From Phoronis australis (taxonomy: Eukaryota; Phoronida; Phoronidae): a DNA stretch of 64,000 bases. The stretch lies in the NCBI GenBank assembly GCA_002633005.1, contig NMRA01000004.1:441846-505845 (forward strand). Direction: 5' to 3'. Shown piece by piece: positions 50,801 to 59,684 of the stretch (its first letter is position 1; each line of letters begins with the position of its first letter). The position numbers and the translations under genes are program-made. The notes under the pieces were generated by a model. It saw only the letters and a list, made by a program, of their open reading frames with translations, was not told where the DNA came from and did no database searches.

Positions 50801-53800
50801 CAATTTTTCAACTTTTTTGGAAACTACTTTATTAGATTTATATTTATCTTGGTTAATACAATGTCTTGAAGCCCTCCCAAGAACAGCGTAGATACTCTAA
50901 GTATCAATGAGAGGCCGTACAAGTGTGATGCATCAGATCTCGAACTCATTTCCAACATTGGCAGAAGCTCAACTAGTATCGTGGACAAGGTGCGACACAA
51001 ACCATCAGGCACCATTATGGCTCTCAAGGTAAACAGATTATGCACCAATTTAGATACACATTCTCAGAGTTAAACTCTTGAACATTAGGAAAATTGGGAA
51101 GTTGTACTCCTGAAAAATAAACCTGTTAAGATTAACGCAACAACTGATATTACCATTATCATAGTAATTTCTTTGATGCTTTGCTTTACACTTGTTGATC
51201 ATGGAAAGTCTCAAGATTGTTGCAAGCTGGAACAGCATGGTCGTCCTTTTGTATCATACTATTAAAAAACTTTTAAAAATATTTCTCATAACCTGGAATT
51301 CAATAATTTGGTCCCTATGACCCAAACATAGTATTGAAGTCAGATATTTAGCCTGGGCTTAGACTATGGGGTCCAAAAACTTGGTATTGAAATCAGTTTG
51401 ATACAGCTTTTTTCTAGAAATTCACCATGGGCTCACACTATATAGGTCCAGAAATGTGTGCTTTCAAACCCAATTTAGTTAGTTACCAGACTGATTTCCT
51501 CTCGGCTTGGGCTTGGAGCATCAGGTCCAGAAAAGTGCAATTTCAAATCCATAGCAAGTTAACATTTTTTCCAGAAACTCAGCGTAGGGTCAGACAATCA
51601 GGTCCAGAAACGTGTACTGAAGCATCTTGATGTCTCCATGCGAAGTGCCTCTTGCCCTCATACTGTGCACTTCTACGGAGCTCTGTTCCACGAGGTTTGT
51701 CTTACGATGCCAGTCAGTAGTTGACTAAATTTGGCCAAGCTTGTTGATATGTCACTTGTAAAGATTTGGCTTGAGTTTGCACTTCCGTTAGGTGCTGAAT
51801 AATCATTTTTCTAGCTTGAATTACATTCTCCAACTTTGAATTATATGCATGATTGTTGAATTTTGAGCCTTTTTTTATAATTGAGACATGCTCCAACTCA
51901 CTCTTAATGCCAAAGCTCTACTTCAGCTCTGACAGATATATCCAGCTGGTGAAATAATCATGCTTTCTTTCATATGATTTCAGGGAGATGTACAGATATG
52001 TATGGAACTGATGGACACATCCTTAGAAAAGCTCTATAAGAAAGCTGCTGAAATGAAGAGAAGCATTCCGGAGAACTTTCTGTGCAAGGTGGCATCTGAT
52101 GTATGTATTTGGATGACAAGTTTCTTTGGGAAATTCTGCTTGGCTGAGATTCTTATCTTGAGTTCATGCATAAGTTAATGAGAACAAAATATTTTGCAGC
52201 GTTGCTGTGAGATTAGTGGGAAATATTTGTTTGCACTTTCTTGTATAGACAGTGTTAGTGTGTGTTCACCTAGGTATGGCTTGTGTTATGTAAATTTGTT
52301 TTTCGGTGGTTTGTGTTTAGCTCATGGAGTAGGCTAGAATTGGAGTGGTTATGCATGTCCTGGTTTTCCAGTCATGCTATCTGTGACAACCCGGTTAAGT
52401 ACAGCTAAATTTATTGTATATTTAGATCTGCAGAAGGTTCATAACTGTTTCAGATGCTTGGATTTGCATTTGCCAAATGGACAAGGGTTTCTTAGTTTTT
52501 TAGGCATTGGGATATTGCTTTCTGGGACTGCTTTGTGTTATCCTATCATGAACAGCTGAGGTATGACATCGCTGTGGCGGCATTTTCTGTCATTGGCTTT
52601 AAATTTAAAGGTTTTGCCTACTTTTAGATTATAGATGCCCTTCATTACCTTCAGTCAGAGTTGAGCGTTGTACATCGAGATGTGAAACCAGCCAACATTC
52701 TACTCAACAAGGAAGGTATGATCAAATTGTGCGACTTTGGGATAAGCAGCCAACTGCAGGATAGTATCAGTAAAACTCTGGACAAAGGCTGTAAACCATA
52801 TATGGCGGTAAGTGTTAAATGAGAGAAACTGTTGCTATATATGACACTAAATAATTTATTTCCAGTTGTGCATGAGTGAAAGGTTACGCAGTATACCTCG
52901 CATAATTCTTCACTATTGAGACTATGTACTACAAAATATTCTAAACCAGACCATGCAACGGTTTGTACAAGGAAAGTAGAATGTAAATCCTTCAAGTGTT
53001 CTGGAACAACGGAATGGATCAGGAATCATCCCACTGGCAAATAAATTGATACTAACAAAAAATTGACAGAAAGTCCAAAACTATCTGATGGTTTATGCCA
53101 AGATGGATTAAGCAGAGTATACTGCGTCTATGCCAATCTCTTGTGACTGACTGCTGACACACAGTGGCAAGTTACAGTAAAAATATTTAACGTGTATGGA
53201 CACTGCCGTCACTTCTTGGGCATCTAACTATTTCTGGGATGAATCCGAGCTCTAGGGCCTCCCCTGTTAGGTTTCTCTGCGTATGGCTCTATATCTACCA
53301 ATTTCGTTGATGGATATTTGTAAATATTTATCAAGGAGGCAACAGCACCTGGCTGTACCTCAAGTGTCCCTTTTATATATTACATGATACTAAATATACA
53401 TTCCTAAAAGCATACCATTTACTATTCAGTTGTGTGTGCATTTCAAAGCTTTGTTAATTAAATTAGTACTAAATCTGGTAACGTCTGATGGAAGATGATG
53501 GTCAGTTTTTTCTTCTTTACAATGGTACGTACGCAGCCATTAATTTTGTTTTCTTTTTTCAGCCTGAGCGTATAAATCCAACAGTATTGATGAGGTACTA
53601 CGATGAGAGATCTGATATCTGGAGTCTTGGGATAACTTTGGTAATTATAGCTTAATTTGTTTCTTCAGACTCCTTAAAACAACTTTCGTTTTGAATCTGT
53701 CCAAAAACATAATATTTTTATATTTCTAATACTTGAAGCTGTTAAGCTCCAACTAATACATAATGTGTGGTTACACAATCAGCTATTTCTCAATCAAGTG

Positions 53801-54684
53801 ACAGCCAGATTGCCTTTGGTGAATAAAATGGTGACCTATGTAATGTTATTGAGCTCCATCAGCTACAGCAATGTCTCGACAGTTCTTCCAAAGCCCAGAA
53901 ATCAATCCTTGCCTGAGTAAGATGCAAGTTGATATCAGTGTTGTAGCTGTAAGTGGTCTTCGTTTACATTTAAATTCAATGAAAACGGGCGATTTGAAGC
54001 GTTATCTCTCGTTCCAAGAGAAATCGATGATTTAGTGATCGAGATTACTGAAATTGTTGTTTTGCCTCTGTGACTTCAGATCGAGGCAGCTTCTGGTCAG
54101 CACCCTTACGCCAACTATGCAAATATTCATAAACAGCTCACAGCAATCGTTAACGGCGACCCTCCTACATTACCAACAGGAGAGTTTTCCTATGACTTTG
54201 AAGATTTCATTGGATGTTGGTAGGTATAACATACACATTTTTGCGTGACTTTGTCTTCTCGTTTTATTTTGTTCTCCTGCCATCTGTTAGTGGGATCCAT
54301 AGTATTCACGACTATCCATTCGCATGCATGTCTGATTTAACTAAAGTAACTAAACTGTTGATAAGATGGCTAAGCCTTTCTGGAATTAGAATTTTGTAAT
54401 AATAGTTTTACTCATCGTTTTTTCTCATTTAACTGGTTTAGTCATCATAATGGGGAGTTGGTATTTTGTGTGTTTTTGTTGTTTACTGTAGGTACATGTT
54501 GCTGCTGTCTGGTCAAGGGTCGGATATTAACATGTGATGGTTTTATGTTTTACTTCCGTTTCATTTCAGCTTACAGAAAAACTACAAAAACCGTCCCAAG
54601 TACAACACATTGAAGCAACATACATTCATTACTAAACGCAGTAAGGAGGATACAGGGTTTGTGAAAAGCATCCTTCAAGACTGA
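43660..54684 (+). CDS. CARD - NB-ARC (APAF1-like) - MAP2K3/6-like kinase fusion, 14 exons, predicted 892 aa
   Basis: Likely a nucleotide-gated, oligomerising platform carrying its own MAP kinase kinase. Exons: 43660-43797, 44071-44253, 44797-45657, 46654-46830, 48620-48757, 48998-49099, 49931-50103, 50872-51028, 51575-51694, 51984-52100, 52628-52807, 53563-53640, 54080-54219, 54570-54684. All have GT-AG borders and compatible phases. Residues: CARD about 1-95; NB-ARC from about 115 (Walker A GMAGIGKS 149-156, Walker B LLILDD 235-240, TTRD 259-262, GSP 315-317); winged helix with LHD at 437-439, as in APAF1; HD2 to about 590; MKK3/6-like kinase about 592-892. APAF1 has WD40 propellers where this has the kinase. 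The start ATG follows an acceptor at 43643, so a 5' UTR exon is likely. The fusion is inferred from the phase-matched junction at 50103/50872; two adjacent genes remain possible. Confidence 0.8.
44441..44566 (+). other. Candidate alternative terminal exon giving a CARD-only product
   Basis: A strong acceptor, 'gtttattttcag', ends at 44440. The following sequence is open in the phase that exon 2 needs, encodes [15 protein letters not shown] and about 26 more residues, and stops at TAG 44564-44566. AATAAA lies at 44591-44596, followed by T/GT-rich sequence. The first ~37 bases are a copy of part of the NB-ARC exon (45331-45367), so it probably arose by duplication. It may be used or may be a relic. 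Confidence 0.45.
44797..45657 (+). other. NB-ARC exon (861 bp) of the fusion gene
   Basis: One long exon encodes residues 108-394. [19 protein letters not shown] parallels the APAF1 segment GGVPQRP before its nucleotide-binding domain. Next come the P-loop [18 protein letters not shown], the Walker [12 protein letters not shown], the sensor region MVTTRD, and the HD1 block [20 protein letters not shown], closely like APAF1 [20 protein letters not shown]. All nucleotide-contact motifs are intact, which predicts ATP/dATP binding and switch-like oligomerisation as in APAF1. Confidence 0.93.
46396..46424. repeat. Short 12-bp inverted repeat with 5-base loop
   Basis: The arms gcatgttgttgc and gcaacaacatgc flank acgta, in the intron before the winged-helix exon. 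It is a perfect small hairpin of unknown meaning. Confidence 0.85.
46654..50103 (+). other. Winged-helix and HD2 exons 4-7 of the fusion gene
   Basis: Exon 4 (46654-46830) encodes [17 protein letters not shown] and [11 protein letters not shown], matching the APAF1 winged helix including the histidine that senses ADP. Exons 5-7 (48620-48757, 48998-49099, 49931-50103) match APAF1 HD2 in order: [54 protein letters not shown]. They end at DKYLKT, which aligns with the APAF1 segment just before its WD40 region. Exon 7 ends in phase 2. Read through without splicing, it would stop after one more residue (TAA 50105-50107). Confidence 0.88.
46880..48250 (+). repeat. Cryptic trinucleotide region with a pure (CTG)17 tract
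   Basis: Intron 4 of the fusion gene holds over 1 kb of degenerate act/gct/ctg-type triplets. It includes a 154-bp block duplicated in tandem (47247-47400 and 47401-47554) and a pure CTG run of 17 units at 47785-47835. Several frames are open only because of triplet periodicity (Thr/Ala/Ser or Leu/Val strings). Confidence 0.9.
51310..51640 (+). repeat. ~77-bp tandem repeat running into the 5' end of kinase exon 9
   Basis: The phrase 'ggtccagaaa' with related flanks occurs at 51370, 51445, 51524 and 51601, with a weaker unit at about 51310. The last copy is coding: it begins at the acceptor 51574 and encodes [16 protein letters not shown]. Upstream copies keep acceptor-like tracts ('ttttttctag' at about 51408-51417). 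The intron therefore holds fossil copies of the exon's 5' end. Confidence 0.75.
53200..53470 (-). repeat. Diverged reverse copy E of the ~145-bp repeat family
   Basis: In the intron between kinase exons 11 and 12, the reverse strand shows degraded versions of family phrases. 'atatctaccaatttcgttgatggat' and 'tgtgtgcatttcaaagctttgtt' are visible on the plus strand. It is a truncated relic. Confidence 0.5.
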
Positions 54685-55075
54685 TCCACTCGTATACAGG
54701 ATTTGCCGAGGAGTGCTCAACATTACGGCATGTAACATGTTTATTGATTGATGTATTTGGGTTCCATCTTTTTTCTCCTGTAGGATGCTCAAGTATTCTG
54801 CCCATGTAGTGTTTGTCACTGGGCAGAGAAGCATTCCTGTTATACAGTGCAATGTAGTTTCAAGAGAGTTTTTTGCTACATGCAAGTTAGTACACACGGT
54901 TTTAACATGATTTGGTTTGTGTCATATCTTAAAGTAACCGCAAATGGGAATTGAGGAGTGAAATACTGTGGATGGGCATTAACTGTGTGTGGCCTATTTT
55001 TGTTGAAGCATGTTGCTCAAGCATCGCAGATTTGTCACTTTGTCTGTAGCTGAGCATAGCATCATTTCTGCTATC

Positions 55076-55303
55076 CAGGGGCTTGTTCCAAGAAACTTAC
55101 TTAAGATCTTTTTTGACTTAAGTCTAAGGTATGTCTCAACTTCCAAACTTTTAAACTTCCACATTCAACATGATAGTTAAAAACTGAAGTCAAACCTAAA
55201 CAATCTCTTCCTTGAAACGGACTTGAGACAAATTTTAGTTTCATCTTAAAATTGAATGAAAATTTTCTCTTAAGTAAGTCAATTTTCTTGGAACGGGCCC
55301 CTG
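55076..55303. mobile_element. 228-bp MITE with CAGGGGC termini
   Basis: The left end 'caggggcttgttccaagaaa' and, on the reverse strand, the right end 'caggggcccgttccaagaaa' form TIRs that extend through 'cttacttaag'. There is no coding capacity. If the fusion gene uses the AATAAA at 56743, this element is part of its 3' UTR. Confidence 0.85.
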
Positions 55304-56742
55304 TTCAGTGGGGGCATTTTACTTTTTGCTAGGTCTTCCACTATCATGGTACCACCTGCATTTGGATGGTTGTAGCTTTCCTGAATTCTTTGAATTATGA
55401 ATCTTAATGTATTGACGTCTTATTGAATGTCACTGCTGTGTCTTGGACTGCTTGTTTAATTCCTGGAACAATGAGCTCTAGTACAGGTGACCATGTAAAC
55501 ACAAGCAGTTTTACCGTTGTTTTGATCACATGTACAGTTGTACTATTAGTGTTAATGGAAATCTACCACTGGGACTTAAAAGAATTATTTCCGGTAACAG
55601 CTGTGTACACCGTAGACTTGTTGAATGCATTGTAATGGAGTAGTTGCTAAGCAACACCAGTTGTGAGGCCGTAAGACTTTGGGGTGTCATTTTTTGATGC
55701 AGTCTACAGTATTGCAAATGTCTTTCAACGTGAAGAATGAAATTTGTTGTGAAGTTTAAAAATAGGGTAGGCTACTTATAAAACAATTTTTAGAAGAATT
55801 TTATGAATTATGAAATGAATAATTTTTTATTGACTACTGTTCAAGTTTGAATAATTGCTTTATTTCTGTTGAGAGATATTTTTGAGATACATTTTCATGC
55901 ACCCTGCTGTTTACTTAATGATCGGATAACTATTTGCTGTACGTGATCTGGTTTCATAAAGGAATTGGAGAACTAAGAAATTAAGAATTTCATCTTTTTT
56001 AATCGTTTTATTGTGGTGCATACTGAGGTTTTTCCTGTTACCCAATGGTCACTGGACTGGATATTACAAGTCAGATGTTTTTATGAAAGTCAACCCAGGT
56101 TTTTAGATGATATACAATGACATTTTTACAAAACTTGAATGCGATTCAGGTCTTGTTTTGTATTGGTGCAATAAGATGTAATGTTTTCATGACATTTATG
56201 ATGGAAGATGTTCATTGGAACATTTGATTTGGATGAAGTGATGCTGAAATTGTGCTGCGCTTTTATGTGTTGGTTGTTTCCAAGTCTTCCTGGCAGTTAA
56301 AGTTGCTCTACAATGTTAACAAAAATTACCGAGATATTTCGTTTTATTTCCACAGTGAAACATAGTTACATTTTCAAATTGATTTGTGTAAGTATGATGC
56401 TCTACATTGTACGTGGAAAGGATTGGTATTTCTGTTTGCAATAATGACCGTTGCAAGTGATCAGGTTTGAGAAAAGTTCACCGATTGACGTTTTAGACTT
56501 GCCAGATTTAAAGGAATCTGCAACTGTAGTACACAAAGTCATTTAGATCTCATTTTTGTACACAAATATTGAATGCCCATTGCGTAATTGTTTTCTCAAA
56601 ATATCTAGGCAATTTCCCTGTCAAAAAGCACCATCTTCAGTTAACGGCAACTCAGTTTATCGAACATTATTTACCTTTTACTTGTATACAATTTCTGTGT
56701 GGTTGTGATGTCAACATAAATTGTTGAACCACTGTTACATTT

Positions 56743-56748
56743 AATAAA
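56743..56748 (+). terminator. Candidate polyadenylation signal AATAAA for the fusion gene
   Basis: This is the first canonical signal seen downstream of the kinase stop codon, followed by 'gtgttcttttaatgtg', a GT/T-rich tract. It is 2.06 kb after the stop. Confidence 0.5.
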
Positions 56749-56933
56749 TAGATTTTAAGCGAGAAGTGTTCTTTTAATGTGCTTTGTGTATATTGTTTGA
56801 CAACAAATTCCTGTTGAATATTTTTTCATTTGTTAGAGTCAACATTTCTTAGTACCGTTACAGCAATATTGGAATGCATTTACTGTTCTGGGAAGATTAA
56901 CCAAGTTCACAGACGGTGAAACTGGTTAAAATA

Positions 56934-57368
56934 GTTACCTATCGGTGGCCCAGTTACATTTTAGAACATAACTTTCGGGCCCATCTTGGTCTCTTTATCA
57001 GGACACTGGCGATTATCTCTGTGTCACGTGACCAGTGCTTGGTGGTCGTCAAACTCCACCTGGAGGCTGTCACTTGAGAGGATGTGCTGGTAAATGGCAG
57101 TGAATTGTAACCAGTCTCTGTTCAACTCTGGCTTGTTACTCATGATTTCTGAGAATCTGCCAGAGTTTAACAAACACAATAGTTACAAATTACCTGTCAC
57201 TTACCAGCACCTCCTCAAGTTACAGCCACCAGGTGGTGTTTGACAACCACCAAGCACTGCCCTCAGGTGGCCACGTGACACAGAGATCTTAGCCAGTGCT
57301 CCGACAAAGAGCCCAAGATGGGCCCAAAAGCTAGGTTCTCAAATGTGACCAGGCCACTGATAGGTAAC
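56934..57368. mobile_element. 435-bp foldback element with ~170-bp inverted arms
   Basis: The left arm (about 56934-57113) starts 'gttacctatcggtggcc'. The right arm (about 57190-57368), read in reverse, starts 'gttacctatcagtggcctgg'. Shared inner blocks are 'gggcccatcttgg', 'ctctgtgtcacgtg', 'cagtgcttggtgg', 'gtcaaac.ccacctgg' and 'gtgctggtaa'. The central spacer has its own small inverted repeat ('aactctggc' / 'gccagagtt'). There is no coding capacity. Confidence 0.88.
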
Positions 57369-57374
57369 GATCTT

Positions 57375-59680
57375 TAATTCAATACTATGCAAATGTGCCA
57401 GCTATGAACATTCACAACACAATGTAGATTTAGCATGATTTATTAACAAAACACAGTTTGAATAAATAACTTGGAGAAAAATAAATAAAAACATTAAAAA
57501 AAAAACAAATCAAAAGACGGAGTAGAAAACAATAACACAACACAAGTGTCACATCTTCAACTTTAACTCTTTGCAGATCATCTGCTAACACACTTCTGAG
57601 CCGAGTGGTGAATGATTTATTGAGCCTCCCTCAGCTTTTCAATTTTTTGGCATCAATATCGCAACTCACTATGCAACAGTAAAGCTTCATTAGCACTAGA
57701 GTGATGTAAGAAATGGAGAGCCTATGTAAAAACGATTAGCACGGCAGCAGTACATGATTAGTATGAATCCTGATGACGCACGGCATTATGGGTAAATACT
57801 ACATAAACGGAGAGGGCTTCTTGATGATCAAATATCCTGATTTGCAAGACTATAGATAAGACCACAATTCCTCAGAAAATAATTTTTCAGCATCCAAAAT
57901 CAAGCAATTATTAACTGTTGATATTACTTTTTATTAAAACCACATTCTGAGATGGGTGACAGAAGGCTAGTGGGCACTTCAATTTTTTCACAAGAGTTGC
58001 AATTTCTAAATTCTTTGACTGTTGTGCAGTCTGCCCTTACAAATTGTTACTTCAAACTGCGCACATCACGAAATAAACTAAATTCTAATTTGTTGCTTAA
58101 CCGTGTTCAACACTTTGTACGCAGAAACATATTTCATAGACACCTGAGGTCAGTTATACAACACATATGCAAGTTTCAATAGCTTTTGTAGAATGCATTA
58201 CGAAACAACAAGCACAAAATAATGAACAATGCGACACCTTTCACACTGAAAGTAATTAAACCACCATTTACCTGGTTTTGACAAATGACTACACTGTCAG
58301 CATCATTAAACCTTCAATTGAAAATTTCTTAGGTCCACAGACAAGAGTGTGACGGAAGAACATATGCAGTGCAAGTGTGTCATGTCTACCAACACGCGAG
58401 TTCCTTGTAAAACCTTGTACGATATGCGCACTTCTCTGATGTCTCGCGGGAAAGTGAAAAGAGCAACAGTGTGATCAAATACTAAGTCGTCACAAACGCA
58501 ACACCTCGACATTCATTATTATACCATAAACCACGGGAAAATGTGCTGCATTTTCTGTCTTCACACTAAACACAAGGAAGGATGACTATAGGGGTTTCGA
58601 TTGGTTGTCCCAATTTTTACAATATATGTTTCGACCAATAAATGGTCATACCTTGAGATTGGCTAATCAAAACAACATCAGATAATGTTTGCAGGTGTTT
58701 TAATTTGACACCTAATGGACAGGTTGGGTTGTTTTTTTGGTGTTTTTGACATGAATTTGGTGATTTTAAGCATTTTAACACATCATGCGGATGTAGTCTA
58801 ATGCTGTGTGCATGCTTGCTAGTTTCTGATAAGTTTCAAAACCACTGCAAACACTTAAACAACAATTAAACATTTACATTATGTCAAAATCACACCACTT
58901 TTAGACAAAAATAACTGCCAAAACTAGATCTTGTCATTTTTCAAAAGCTTGCAACATTATTGAGAATGTCAACAGTTTCTCAAAAAATTGCCCGATGGCA
59001 ACTACGGTGTACAAGACTGGTAAACCAAGTTATCCTTCACGAAAAAATAAAAACGCATTGTGTCCTGAAGTGGTGAAATTATACCGTAGGTTTACACACA
59101 AAGTGTTCAAACCTATCAAATCAGATATTCTAGTGTAGCTATTTCATGGAAACAGCAGATTTTCTTGGAAAATGATTACACCACAGAATACAAACTACAG
59201 AATTAAGCAATTCGCTTGATATTCTCAATATCCTTTAATATGTAAAAACGTTTCTGACGTACTTGCAAACTTTTCAGAACAAAAATTGTGGTGTTCCAGT
59301 TTCCCCCATTGACACCAGTTTCGCTTCCCCGTCTGCAACAAAAACATGGTAGCAGACGATGTTGCTTCAAAGGAAATACGCAAGCAGCAGTATATCTCAA
59401 AGCACAATAAACATACTTGTGGTGTTGGTTGCAGATATCTGCAAGTACACCCGCAAGACAAATGAGCATTTCTGCGAAGTTAAAGAAATTTTTGTTTGTA
59501 GTCAAATTGACAAGATGCTTTTTCGTTAAAAAAAGCTGTTTTAGCTAAAGTTTTAAGAAAATCGAGAAGACGTGACTGGTCTTTACAAGTTGGGAGTTCG
59601 GAATAAAAGTAATGATAACTCGGGAGCCAAAATCTGGAGGGTTAGCATGTATGTTTAAATGCATCTTGACATTTCTTTGT
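57375..59680. other. No gene seen
   Basis: Short frames such as 58306-58512 (-) and 59203-59505 (-) lack motifs and splice context. Part of this stretch may be the 3' UTR of the minus-strand gene that ends at 59685. Confidence 0.4.
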
Positions 59681-59684
59681 GTAT

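Larger units (their letters stand above)
50872..54684 (+). other. MAP2K3/6-like kinase exons 8-14 of the fusion gene
   Basis: Seven exons encode residues 592-892. [11 protein letters not shown] aligns with PPRDLDSKACISI of MKK6, then [13 protein letters not shown] with KADDLEPIMELGR. Conserved features are VAIK-type MALK (K643), [31 protein letters not shown] (738-745), DFG (758-760), activation-loop S768 and T772 (equivalents of MKK6 S207 and T211), GCKPYMAPERINP, and SDIWSLGIT. The glycine loop is degraded: GRGAYG of MKK6 reads GRSSTS (621-626). The αC acidic position of MKK3/6 appears to be histidine (KHLD). The MKK3/6 N-terminal docking motif is absent. The protein ends FVKSILQD, as MKK6 ends FVKLILGD. 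Confidence 0.92.
54685..56750 (+). other. 3' UTR or downstream region of the fusion gene
   Basis: After the stop at 54682-54684 there is no further exon, and specifically no WD40-like sequence. The first AATAAA found is at 56743-56748, so the 3' UTR could be about 2 kb. A MITE sits within this stretch at 55076-55303. Confidence 0.5.

Noticed and set aside
43660-54684. Two independent neighbouring genes (APAF1-like and MKK3/6-like) instead of a fusion
   Set aside because: Not excluded, but less likely: the phase fits, there is no AATAAA in between, no separate kinase start exon is seen, and the kinase lacks its own N-terminus.
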